Source: Micrococcaceae bacterium (GTDB lineage: Bacteria > Actinomycetota > Actinomycetes > Actinomycetales > Micrococcaceae). From it: a stretch of DNA of 9,287 nucleotides. The DNA lies in the NCBI GenBank assembly GCA_003486025.1, contig DNHA01000128.1, positions 1 through 9,287 on the forward strand, given 5' to 3'. Positions 1-6,378 of the stretch are shown here, in pieces. Under the pieces are notes generated by a model, which saw only the letters and a program-made list of their open reading frames with translations, was not told the DNA's origin and did not search any database. The translations under genes were made by a program, and so were the position numbers. Within the stretch, counting starts at the first letter, position 1; each line of letters begins with the position of its first letter.

Positions 1-2
1 GC

Positions 3-104
3 CACTCTGACCGCAGCGTGTTCCCCGAGGAGAACAACGACATGGGCAGAACCCTCATTGATGGTTGTACGTGGGGCACGTCGAATCCGAAGCGGCAGCC
101 CTGA
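3..104 (+). CDS. C-terminal fragment of an unidentified protein (partial, runs off left edge)
   Basis: This frame is open from the window edge to a TGA at 102-104, giving the last 33 residues of a possible protein (it contains FPEENNDMGRTLIDGCTWG and ends NPKRQP). I chose it over two competing open frames (plus frame 1 to a TAG at 178, and a minus frame from an ATG at 158 running off the left edge) because roughly four fifths of its codons end in G or C, as in the confident genes here, against about half for the minus frame. I do not recognise the family and assign no function. Between its stop and the terminator at 246 I see no gene or convincing promoter. Confidence 0.35.
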   Translation, partial: HSDRSVFPEENNDMGRTLIDGCTWGTSNPKRQP

Positions 105-245
105 TACGGCGCTCTGCACTATCGTCTCCAGCGAGACCGAACTTTTTGCTGTGTGCATTTACCGGAGCCTACGTGGATAGCCGAGAATTAGTGATTCCTT
201 CACGAGCCTAGTGGCAGATGAACCAAATCAATTGAAGTGTTCGCC

Positions 246-291
246 AATGAAAAAAGTGGTGGTCCAGAAATAATCTTCTGGCCCACCACTT
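246..291 (-). terminator. Rho-independent terminator of the ABC-F gene
   Basis: Bases 254-262 (AAGTGGTGG) pair with 283-291 and 264-269 (CCAGAA) pair with 276-281, with one internal T/C mismatch and a 6-base loop. On the minus strand the stem is followed at once by a run of T (complement of 251-255). The plus strand has no T run after the stem, so this appears to end only minus-strand transcription, 38 bases beyond the ABC-F stop codon. Confidence 0.9.
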
Positions 292-328
292 CATTCGAAA
301 TACCTAGTTATTGCACGACTCGCTCTGG

Positions 329-2122
329 CTAGCTGAGGATTTCTGTGAGCTCCAGCCAGCGTTCTTCGAGCTCATCAATCTGGGATTGAAGGTCATTGAT
401 CCTGGCAGTGAGTTTGCCCAAGGCCTCGTAGTCGCTCTGGTCGTGTGCGGCCATCTTGCTATGGGTCTTCTCCACCTTGTCCCGCAGCTGACCGACCTTG
501 CGCTCGTTAGCGTTCAATTCCTTCTGCGTGGCGCGAAGCTCCGCGGCGCTCAGACCCTTGGTGTTGGCAGAAGTACCGTTCGAGGACGCAGCGGCCGGAT
601 TGCCTGAGCCCTTCACCCCTTCGGCGCTGCGCAACTTCAAGTACTCGTCGACGCCGCCTGGCACATGCCGGAAATTGCCGTCCAGGATCGCGTACTGCTG
701 ATCGGTGACACGTTCGAGCAGGTAGCGGTCGTGCGAGACGACGATGAGCGTGCCAGGCCAGGAGTCAAGCAGATCTTCCAAAGCAGCCAGCATGTCGGTA
801 TCGACGTCGTTCGTTGGCTCATCGAGGATCATGACGTTCGGTTCATTCATCAAGATCATCAGCAACTGCAAGCGGCGGCGCTGGCCACCGGAAAGTTCGT
901 TGATCTTGGTGGACAGGTGCGCGGAGGAGAATCCCAGACGTTCCAGCAGCTGCGCCGGGGTCAGATCTTTGCCGTCCACATTAAAAGTGGTGCGGAATCC
1001 AGCCAGGACTTCGCGGACGCGGTCTTCACCGATCTTCTCCAACTCGCGGAACTGCTGATCGAGCACCGCCAGCTTCACGGTCTGACCGCGCTTGATGGTA
1101 CCGCCGGTAGGTAGTACGGTGCCGGCAATCAAACCCAGCAAGGTTGATTTACCAGCACCATTGGCACCGAGCAGTCCGGTACGTTCACCTGGGGCAATGC
1201 GCCAGGTAAAAGGCTTCAAGATACGTTTTTCGCCGAAGCTGACCTCGGTGTCCAGCAAATCCACCACGTCTTTGCCCAGACGGGTGGTGGCCATCTTCTT
1301 CAATTCCAATGGGTTGCGGACCGGAGGAACATCGGCAATCAGCTGGTTGGCTGCTTCAATGCGGAACTTCGGTTTGGCGGTACGCGCGGGGGCACCGCGG
1401 CGCAGCCAGGCAAGTTCCTTCTTCATCATGTTCTGGCGTTTGCCCTCGGTGACCGCCGCGATGCGGTCACGCTCCACTCGCTGCAGTACATAGGCCGCAT
1501 AGCCGCCTTCGAAAGGCTCAACCAAGCGGTCGTGCACCTCCCAGGTGTTGGTGCAGACTTCGTCGAGGAACCAACGGTCGTGAGTGACAACCATCAGTCC
1601 GCCGGAGCTCTTGGACCAGCGGTTGTTCAGGTGGGTAGCCAGCCAGGAGATGCCTTCGACATCCAAATGGTTAGTTGGCTCGTCGAGGATGACCACGTCC
1701 CAGTCTTGAACCAGCAGTGCAGCCAAAGCGACACGGCGGCGCTGTCCACCGGAGAGCGTGGAAATTTGCGCTTCCCAATCCAGGTCTGCAACAAGTCCAC
1801 CGATGACGTCGCGAATGCGAGCCTCGCCGGCCCACTCGTGAGCTTCCATGTCACCTACCAGTGCGTAATGCACGGTGGAGTCTGAATCGAGGGTGTCACT
1901 CTGGTCAAGTACCCCGACGGTGACATCTCCACGTCGGGTCACACGCCCTGAGTGAGGTTCGATTTTGCCCGCGAGCATGCGTAGCAGCGAGGATTTGCCT
2001 TCGCCATTGCGTCCCACCAGACCGATACGGTCGCCTTCGGAAATACCGATGGTGACCGAGTCAAATACGACGTGGGTGGGATATTCGAGATGGAGGGCTT
2101 CGCCTCCGAGTAAATGAGCCAC
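329..2122 (-). CDS. ABC-F family ATPase, Uup-like
   Basis: A 597-residue soluble protein with two ABC cassettes and no membrane segments, as in ABC-F proteins, which act on the ribosome rather than in transport. Cassette 1 has a Walker A at 37-45 (GRNGEGKSS), signature LSGGQ at 123-127 and Walker B VVILDEPTNHLD at 143-154. Cassette 2 has a Walker A at 319-327 (GANGAGKST), LSGGQ at 410-414 and Walker B ending at D441. The linker (about 205-285) is rich in K/R with an ELAWLRRG element. A low-complexity spacer at about 503-525 leads to a charged coiled coil (about 527-597), which favours Uup over the EttA subgroup. The start is GTG: an in-frame TAA lies four codons upstream. An AGAGGT stretch abuts the GTG, too close for normal Shine-Dalgarno use. 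The gene is divergent from tRNA-Gln. An antibiotic-resistance ABC-F cannot be excluded, but the coiled-coil tail and housekeeping setting argue for Uup. Confidence 0.93.
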   Translation of the reverse strand: MAHLLGGEALHLEYPTHVVFDSVTIGISEGDRIGLVGRNGEGKSSLLRMLAGKIEPHSGRVTRRGDVTVGVLDQSDTLDSDSTVHYALVGDMEAHEWAGEARIRDVIGGLVADLDWEAQISTLSGGQRRRVALAALLVQDWDVVILDEPTNHLDVEGISWLATHLNNRWSKSSGGLMVVTHDRWFLDEVCTNTWEVHDRLVEPFEGGYAAYVLQRVERDRIAAVTEGKRQNMMKKELAWLRRGAPARTAKPKFRIEAANQLIADVPPVRNPLELKKMATTRLGKDVVDLLDTEVSFGEKRILKPFTWRIAPGERTGLLGANGAGKSTLLGLIAGTVLPTGGTIKRGQTVKLAVLDQQFRELEKIGEDRVREVLAGFRTTFNVDGKDLTPAQLLERLGFSSAHLSTKINELSGGQRRRLQLLMILMNEPNVMILDEPTNDVDTDMLAALEDLLDSWPGTLIVVSHDRYLLERVTDQQYAILDGNFRHVPGGVDEYLKLRSAEGVKGSGNPAAASSNGTSANTKGLSAAELRATQKELNANERKVGQLRDKVEKTHSKMAAHDQSDYEALGKLTARINDLQSQIDELEERWLELTEILS

Positions 2123-2216
2123 ACCTCTAGTTTACGAAGCGACGCAAATCGAGAACTATCCAGCACTGATCTGAACCCCGCAGAACAGAAATTCGTTCGC
2201 TGAGGTGTTGTGCGAT

Positions 2217-2245
2217 TTCACTCAGACTCTAGATCGTGGCAGAAT
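2217..2245 (+). promoter_or_regulatory. Probable promoter of tRNA-Gln
   Basis: A -35-like TTCACT (2217-2222) lies 17 bases from a -10-like CAGAAT (2240-2245). Transcription would start near 2252, about 34 bases before the mature tRNA. The -10 region is followed by AATTAGC; the 11-mer GAATAATTAGC recurs at 7411-7421 ahead of sufS. The site lies in the 163-base gap between the divergent ABC-F gene and the tRNA. It is inferred from position and motif only. Confidence 0.5.
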
Positions 2246-2285
2246 AATTAGCGTGCTTAACGGGCGATGCTCGTCAGGTACGTTT

Positions 2286-2360
2286 TCCGCCCTGGTGTAA
2301 TGGCAACACGCCAGCCTTTGGAGCTGTGCATTGTAGGTTCGAATCCTACGGGCGGAACCA
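2286..2360 (+). tRNA. tRNA-Gln (anticodon UUG)
   Basis: A complete 75-base cloverleaf with an encoded CCA. The acceptor stem is TCCGCCC (2286-2292) with GGGCGGA (2350-2356), discriminator A2357 and CCA 2358-2360. The D stem is GTGT/ACAC (2295-2298, 2306-2309), and the D loop is 7 bases including GG. The anticodon loop CTTTGGA (2316-2322) places TTG at 2318-2320, which reads CAA and, by wobble, CAG. The T stem is GTAGG/CCTAC around the loop TTCGAAT (2338-2344). The outermost anticodon-stem position is a C2311/T2327 mismatch; the other four pairs are intact. Its promoter and terminator suggest a separate transcript. Confidence 0.96.
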
Positions 2361-2370
2361 TTTAGCTTTC

Positions 2371-2399
2371 AGCGCCCCTTGTGGGCGCTTTTCTTTTTG
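2371..2399 (+). terminator. Rho-independent terminator after tRNA-Gln
   Basis: AGCGCCC (2371-2377) pairs perfectly with GGGCGCT (2383-2389) around a 5-base loop and is followed by a T-rich tract to 2399. It begins 10 bases after the tRNA 3' end and should separate the tRNA transcript from glmU. Confidence 0.9.
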
Positions 2400-2407
2400 T
2401 TTGCCAG

Positions 2408-2437
2408 TTAAGCCGATCTTCCTCATCGCGATAGACT
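2408..2437 (+). promoter_or_regulatory. Probable glmU promoter
   Basis: A good -10 box TAGACT (2432-2437) lies about 60 bases before the glmU start. The -35 is weak: TTAAGC at 2408-2413 with an 18-base spacer. The position, between the tRNA terminator and glmU, fits a dedicated promoter for glmU and perhaps prs. Confidence 0.5.
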
Positions 2438-2497
2438 GTCAGCGGGGTTTTATTTTGATGCCAGAAACCTCATACTCGACTTCGCAGGAGAAAGCAC

Positions 2498-3949
2498 TTG
2501 AGCGATCAGGTCAACGCACCAGTAGCCGTTATCGTCCTCGCCGCAGGCGCAGGAACCCGGATGAAATCGGCTAAGCCGAAGATCATGCACGAAATTGCAG
2601 GTCGTTCAATGATTTCTCACGCATTGCACGCCGCTTCCGCACTGGAACCGAAGAGCTTGGTCGCCGTGGTGCGCCACCAGCGTGACCTCGTTGCAGCTCA
2701 TATCGTTGAGCAGTTCCCGAGCATCACCATCGCCGATCAGGATGACATTCCTGGCACCGGCCGTGCTGTGCAGCTAGGACTTGACGCGGTAGATCCAGAC
2801 CTCGAAGGCACCGTCGTCGTGACCTATGGCGATGTGCCATTGCTCACCAGCGAAGTGCTGGCAGGCCTGGTAGTGACCCACGAGGCAAGCGGCAACGCTG
2901 TCACCGTGTTGACCACCGAGCTGGATGACCCATCGGGCTACGGCCGGATCCTGCGTGATGAGAATGGTGAGGTTTCCGGGATCCGCGAGCAGAAGGACGC
3001 CAACGAGGCAGAGCTTGCGGTAAAGGAAATCAACTCCGGCATCTATGCTTTTGATGCAGCCATGCTGCGTTCGGCGCTGACCGAGGTCACCACCGACAAC
3101 GCGCAGGGGGAAATGTACCTGACCGACGTACTGGCCATTGCCCGTGCCCGCGGCGGCCGTGTCGCGTCCTCGCAGATTGCCGACCGCTGGCAGATCGAGG
3201 GAGCGAACGACCGTGTTCAGGTTTCCAACCTTGCCCGCATCTACAACGAGCGCAAAACCGAATTCTGGATGCGCCAAGGTGTGACCATCATTGACCCGGC
3301 GACCACGTGGATCGACGCCACGGTCATCATCGGCCAAGATGTCACCCTGAAGCAAGGTACCCAGCTGCACGGCGAAACCATCATCGGCACCAACGCAGTG
3401 GTTGGTCCGGACACCACCTTGACCAACGTGGTTGTCGGCCAGAACGCTACGGTCAAGCGCACCGACGCTACCGATTCGCGGATCTCCGAAGGCGCCAGCG
3501 TGGGTCCTTTCGCCTACCTGCGTCCCGGAACCGATTTGGGTCCGGACGGCAAGATCGGCGCTTTCTACGAAACCAAGAACGTGACCATTGGCCGCGGCTC
3601 CAAGCTCTCGCACCTGGGTTATGCCGGGGATGCTGAAATCGGCGAGTACACCAATATCGGGTGTGGCAATATCACCGCAAACTATGACGGCGAAAAGAAG
3701 CACCGGACCAAGATCGGTTCGCACGTACGCACCAGCTCGAACACCGTGTTCATCGCCCCGGTGGAACTGGGGGACGGCGCATACACCGGTGCTGGTGCTA
3801 TCGTCCGTAAAAACGTCCCGGCTGGCGCACTCGCGTTGTCCGTGGCTCCGCAGCGGAACACCGAAGGTTGGACGCTGGAAAAGCGTCCGGGCACCCCCTC
3901 GGCCGATGCCGCATTCAAGTCCTCGTTGAATAACTCGGCTTCCGAATAA
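2498..3949 (+). CDS. glmU: Bifunctional GlmU: GlcN-1-P acetyltransferase / GlcNAc-1-P uridyltransferase
   Basis: GlmU acetylates glucosamine-1-phosphate with acetyl-CoA and then transfers UMP from UTP, giving cytosolic UDP-GlcNAc for peptidoglycan. The 483-residue protein is full length. The uridyltransferase domain has the nucleotide-binding signature LAAGAGTRMKSAKPK (14-28), QDDIPGTGRA (81-90), and YGD at 110-112, where the aspartate is the expected metal ligand. From about 265 on, hexapeptide repeats form the left-handed beta-helix of the acetyltransferase. SHLGYAGDAEIG (371-382) carries the likely catalytic H372, and NITANYDGEKK (391-401) matches the acetyl-CoA site region. The start is TTG with AGGAG at 2486-2490, seven bases upstream, and the signature sits close to the N-terminus as usual. 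It is followed after 70 bases by prs, an order common in Actinobacteria. Confidence 0.98.
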   Translation: MSDQVNAPVAVIVLAAGAGTRMKSAKPKIMHEIAGRSMISHALHAASALEPKSLVAVVRHQRDLVAAHIVEQFPSITIADQDDIPGTGRAVQLGLDAVDPDLEGTVVVTYGDVPLLTSEVLAGLVVTHEASGNAVTVLTTELDDPSGYGRILRDENGEVSGIREQKDANEAELAVKEINSGIYAFDAAMLRSALTEVTTDNAQGEMYLTDVLAIARARGGRVASSQIADRWQIEGANDRVQVSNLARIYNERKTEFWMRQGVTIIDPATTWIDATVIIGQDVTLKQGTQLHGETIIGTNAVVGPDTTLTNVVVGQNATVKRTDATDSRISEGASVGPFAYLRPGTDLGPDGKIGAFYETKNVTIGRGSKLSHLGYAGDAEIGEYTNIGCGNITANYDGEKKHRTKIGSHVRTSSNTVFIAPVELGDGAYTGAGAIVRKNVPAGALALSVAPQRNTEGWTLEKRPGTPSADAAFKSSLNNSASE

Positions 3950-3956
3950 TTCATTC

Positions 3957-3973
3957 GAGGAATTCATTTCCTC
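3957..3973 (+). other. Small inverted repeat between glmU and prs
   Basis: GAGGAA (3957-3962) pairs with TTCCTC (3968-3973) around TTCAT. There is no T run after it, so it is more likely an RNA hairpin within a glmU-prs transcript (perhaps a processing or attenuating element) than a strong terminator. I see no convincing prs promoter in the rest of this 70-base gap. Confidence 0.3.
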
Positions 3974-4019
3974 AGACCACCTCATACGTGATAGCGAAGC
4001 GAGCGAGAAAGCAAACCCC

Positions 4020-5000
4020 ATGAGTGAAATCAGCCATAATGTCGATAAAAAGCTGGTCCTGGCTACCGGCCGGGCACACCCGGAACTAGCAGCAGAAGTT
4101 GCTAAGGAACTGGACACCGAACTGCTCCCGCTGAACGCCTACGACTTCGCTAACGGCGAGATCTATGTGCGTTCGGACGAGTCGGTACGCGGCAAGGAAG
4201 TCTTCTTGCTGCAGTCCTACCCAGCCCCGCTGAACAATTGGCTGATGGAACAGCTGATCATGATTGATTCGATGAAGCGTGCCTCGGCACGCCGCATCAC
4301 CGTGGTCGCACCGTTCTACCCATATGCTCGCCAGGACAAGAAGGGCCGTGGCCGCGAGCCAATCTCGGCACGTCTGGTAGCGGACCTGTTCAAGACCGCT
4401 GGCGCTGACCGCATTATTTCCTGCGATCTGCACACCGCGCAGATCCAGGGCTTCTTTGACGGTCCGGTGGACCACCTATTTGCTTTCCCGCTGCTGGCGG
4501 ACTACATCCGCACCCGCGTGGGCGATGACCCGATCACCGTGGTCTCCCCGGACACCGGCCGCGTGCGCGTGGCTGAGCAGTGGGCCGAACGCCTCGGCGG
4601 TGCTCCGCTGGCATTCGTGCACAAGTCCCGTGATCTGACCGTGCCCAATATGGCCGAGTCCAAGACCGTAGTAGGCCAGGTTGCCGGCCGTACCGCGGTA
4701 CTGATCGATGACATGATCGACACCGGTGGAACCATCGCAGGCGCAGTGCGCGTGCTGAAGGAAGCCGGCGCCAAGGATGTCATCATCGCCGCGACCCACG
4801 CAGTGTTCTCGGATCCTGCCGCCCAGCGTCTGGCCGAGAGCGGTGCCACCGAAGTTGTGGTCACCAACACCCTGCCAATTCCAGAAGAGAAGCGCTTCGC
4901 AAACCTCACGGTTCTTTCGATCGCTCCGATGCTGGCCCGCGCCATCTCCGAGGTCTTCCACGAGGGTTCAGTAACGAACCTGTTCGACGGCCGCGCCTAG
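4020..5000 (+). CDS. prs: Ribose-phosphate pyrophosphokinase (PRPP synthetase)
   Basis: Prs transfers pyrophosphate from ATP to ribose-5-phosphate. The product, PRPP, feeds purine, pyrimidine, NAD, histidine and tryptophan synthesis and, in actinobacteria, arabinogalactan precursors where these are made. The 326-residue length is normal for class I enzymes. Visible motifs are the ATP-region segment APFYPYARQDKKGRGREP (97-114), the catalytic histidine in CDLHTAQIQGFF (H138), the flexible-loop lysine in KSRD (K202), and the PRPP-binding loop DDMIDTGGT (230-238). The KSRDLTVPN loop is the actinobacterial form rather than the KRRP form of many other bacteria. The ATG at 4020 has only a weak purine-rich upstream stretch (GCGAGAAAG), so translation may depend partly on the glmU transcript. 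It converges with the minus-strand pair downstream. Confidence 0.98.
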   Translation: MSEISHNVDKKLVLATGRAHPELAAEVAKELDTELLPLNAYDFANGEIYVRSDESVRGKEVFLLQSYPAPLNNWLMEQLIMIDSMKRASARRITVVAPFYPYARQDKKGRGREPISARLVADLFKTAGADRIISCDLHTAQIQGFFDGPVDHLFAFPLLADYIRTRVGDDPITVVSPDTGRVRVAEQWAERLGGAPLAFVHKSRDLTVPNMAESKTVVGQVAGRTAVLIDDMIDTGGTIAGAVRVLKEAGAKDVIIAATHAVFSDPAAQRLAESGATEVVVTNTLPIPEEKRFANLTVLSIAPMLARAISEVFHEGSVTNLFDGRA

Positions 5001-5017
5001 CAGTTCTCGTTTCGCAA

Positions 5018-5053
5018 GCCTTTGGCCGGCACCTTCGGGTGCCGGCCATTGGC
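5018..5053 (+). terminator. Strong GC hairpin with UUCG loop after prs
   Basis: GGCCGGCACC (5024-5033) pairs perfectly with GGTGCCGGCC (5038-5047) around TTCG. A T-A pair, a 2x2 internal loop and GCC/GGC (5018-5020, 5051-5053) extend the stem. There is no T tract next to it, so it resembles the U-less terminators proposed for actinobacteria. Between convergent genes it may act in both directions, although TTCG reads CGAA on the other strand. Confidence 0.7.
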
Positions 5054-5108
5054 CTATGAACTAGCTTTTAAAGCACAGATTCCCGGTGGTCAATCCGGGT
5101 TGATCAGG

Positions 5109-5612
5109 TTACCTGGCTGCGGTAAAAATGAAATGGTCCGCGGGGGAGAAGCGGTGCTCCTTGGTGCATCGGTAACCGCGTAGCCACTGTTGGCCATCGA
5201 CTGTGCGAAGATAAAATCCCTTGGGGAATTCATCGTCACCCAGTGCCGCAGAAGCTACCGTGAGAGAACTATCCGGAGCTTTGCCGACGTTGAGCACGCT
5301 GTGCTTGGACGTGGGCTGTTTCGCATAGGCCAGACGTAAATACGGGCCCGCGGTGACCGGGCACAAACCCAGGTGCTGGCGCTGCGCAGCAGCAAAAATT
5401 TCAGACAAGGGCGCTGCGTCGGTCAAGCCCAGATCCATGAGCCTGCGGGTAGCAAAGTGCTTCACCACCGGAGTTTGCACGTTATCGAATACCGGATGCT
5501 GCATGAGCTCGCTGGCATGGTCGTTAAGCTCAATTCCCCGGTCGCGTAATTTCAATTTCAGTGCGCTCCGGCTCAAACCGCCAATAGCGACCGTATGCAG
5601 CGCAGCATCCAT
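5109..5612 (-). CDS. Uncharacterised conserved-looking protein
   Basis: A 167-residue soluble protein that I cannot assign to a named domain. Residues 15-45 (RSALKLKLRDRGIELNDHA and following) look like a helical N-terminal segment. Residues 80-96 contain HLGLCPVTAGPYLRLAY, a pattern I recall from small hypothetical proteins that lack an experimental function. The C-terminal part has WLRGYRC and FSPADHFIF, consistent with a compact beta-rich end. No signal peptide, membrane segment or catalytic motif is evident. The ATG at 5612 is supported by GGGGAG a few bases upstream. It lies 40 bases behind the DUF1801 gene on the same strand and is probably cotranscribed. A weak CCCGG/CCGGG hairpin (5082-5099) follows its stop, then the shared hairpin at 5018-5053. 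The gene is real on RBS, length and spacing; its role is unknown. Confidence 0.82.
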   Translation of the reverse strand: MDAALHTVAIGGLSRSALKLKLRDRGIELNDHASELMQHPVFDNVQTPVVKHFATRRLMDLGLTDAAPLSEIFAAAQRQHLGLCPVTAGPYLRLAYAKQPTSKHSVLNVGKAPDSSLTVASAALGDDEFPKGFYLRTVDGQQWLRGYRCTKEHRFSPADHFIFTAAR

Positions 5613-5652
5613 CGGATCTCCCCTTTGTGGCTAGTGCGGAACCATGCGTAAG

Positions 5653-6078
5653 TTACCGAGCAGCCTCGGTGAGGGCCAAGTCGTAGGAAGCAGCCAGGAG
5701 CTCGCGCAGTGCTTTCAGATTAACTTTGGACAAGCGGCCTAGATAGAGGCATGCCTTGCTGGCCTTGTGCGGGCCAAGCGCGCCCAGAAGCTCGGGCCAT
5801 TTTGCCGCGAAGTCGCTTTGCAGATAAATAGTGTGTTTTGCAGAGCCCGGAGCAAACGCCATCAAGGGCGCGTGCCCACTGTGCCCGCTGTCGTAGCGGT
5901 ATTCGTAGTCACCGAAGCCGATGATGCGCTCCGCCCAGACGACTGGTGGCAAGCCAGTGATTTCCTGGAAGAGTGCCAGCAGCTGCTCGGCTTCGTCGCG
6001 GCGTGTACCCGGGGCACGGGAGAGCACCTCGGCAACAGGCAATTCGGACGGTGACATCGCCGGCTGTTTGACGCTCAT
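5653..6078 (-). CDS. DUF1801 (YdhG-like) domain protein
   Basis: A 141-residue protein matching my recollection of the DUF1801 fold: a helical start with RRDEAEQLLALFQEITG (26-42), the core VVWAERIIGFGDYEYRY (46-62) with the family's tryptophan and G-[FY]-G, a HTIYLQSDF strand (82-90), and the KASKACLYLGRLSKVN segment (105-120), followed by a C-terminal helix. Members are small cytosolic proteins of unclear biochemical role, and I assign none. The frame extends upstream to an ATG at 6159, but the start at 6078 is preferred because AAGGAG lies five bases before it; the 27 extra residues of the longer form lack family features. It is the first gene of the minus-strand pair and diverges from rplY. 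Confidence 0.88.
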   Translation of the reverse strand: MSVKQPAMSPSELPVAEVLSRAPGTRRDEAEQLLALFQEITGLPPVVWAERIIGFGDYEYRYDSGHSGHAPLMAFAPGSAKHTIYLQSDFAAKWPELLGALGPHKASKACLYLGRLSKVNLKALRELLAASYDLALTEAAR

Positions 6079-6096
6079 ATGTACTCCTTTATATCT

Positions 6097-6113
6097 GATG
6101 GCTTGATGCCATC
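6097..6113 (-). promoter_or_regulatory. Inverted repeat just upstream of the DUF1801 ribosome binding site
   Basis: A perfect 6-bp repeat, GATGGC and GCCATC around five bases, ends about 7 bases before the AAGGAG of the DUF1801 gene. It could be a leader hairpin affecting translation or a small operator. No matching motif is recognised elsewhere in the window, so its function is only a suggestion. Confidence 0.35.
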
Positions 6114-6199
6114 GAAGAATGGTCTTTCCTGCCACACTACCGGGCATTGGTGCTGACACTGCCGGGGTCTTTCGCAGTTGTGGCGTAGGGTACAGATTT

Positions 6200-6227
6200 T
6201 TTACTCTCGCCCGCTTGCTGGTAGAAT
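6200..6227 (+). promoter_or_regulatory. Promoter of rplY-pth
   Basis: TAGAAT (6222-6227) is a good actinobacterial -10 box. TTTACT (6200-6205), 16 bases upstream, matches four of six -35 positions. The predicted start near 6234 leaves an untranslated leader of about 145 bases before the rplY ATG at 6379. Confidence 0.65.
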
Positions 6228-6233
6228 TTCTAC

Positions 6234-6372
6234 TTGTGCTCAGGCGAGGGAATCATCTTTTTTGATGTGACCGTTATCGACAAGGCCGGAAAAGCTCTTT
6301 CATCTCCAGATGATGGATGCTTCCCAGGTCCACGCAGGGCGTAAAAAGAAGCATTCAATCACTATAAGGAGA
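6234..6372 (+). promoter_or_regulatory. Long rplY 5' leader with possible RNA structure
   Basis: The predicted leader contains two complementary pairs: ATCATCT (6252-6258) with AGATGAT (6308-6314), and ATGCTTC (6317-6323) with GAAGCAT (6348-6354). The second stem would end about 12 bases before the AAGGAG at 6366-6371. Ribosomal-protein leaders often mediate autoregulation and L25 is an RNA-binding protein, so an autogenous element is a reasonable inference. I cannot match it to a specific known family, and 7-base complementarities can arise by chance. Confidence 0.35.
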
Positions 6373-6378
6373 TTCATC

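Noticed and set aside
665..1885. Plus-strand frames opposite the ABC-F gene (149, 133 and 117 residues)
   Set aside because: Shadows of the ABC-F reading frame; no ribosome binding site or domain.
2326..2574. 82-residue frame overlapping the tRNA end and glmU start
   Set aside because: It begins inside the tRNA, crosses the terminator and runs out of frame into glmU.
2774..4117. 447-residue open frame antisense to glmU and the start of prs
   Set aside because: It lies opposite two confidently identified enzymes, has no recognisable motif or ribosome binding site, and long antisense frames are expected opposite GC-biased codons.
4086..4961. Antisense frames of 129-161 residues opposite prs
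   Set aside because: They mirror the prs codon pattern, have no family features, and prs is certain on the plus strand.
5082..5099. CCCGG/CCGGG hairpin as a terminator of the minus-strand pair
   Set aside because: The stem is only 5 bp and on the minus strand is followed by mixed sequence with a short T run, too weak to call on its own.
6079..6159. Longer DUF1801 start at 6159
   Set aside because: The extra 27 residues lie across the leader inverted repeat and lack a ribosome binding site, while AAGGAG marks 6078.
6310..6378. N-terminal extension of L25 by 23 residues from an upstream ATG
   Set aside because: There is no ribosome binding site before 6310, whereas AAGGAG precedes 6379, and the L25 fold begins at the later methionine.
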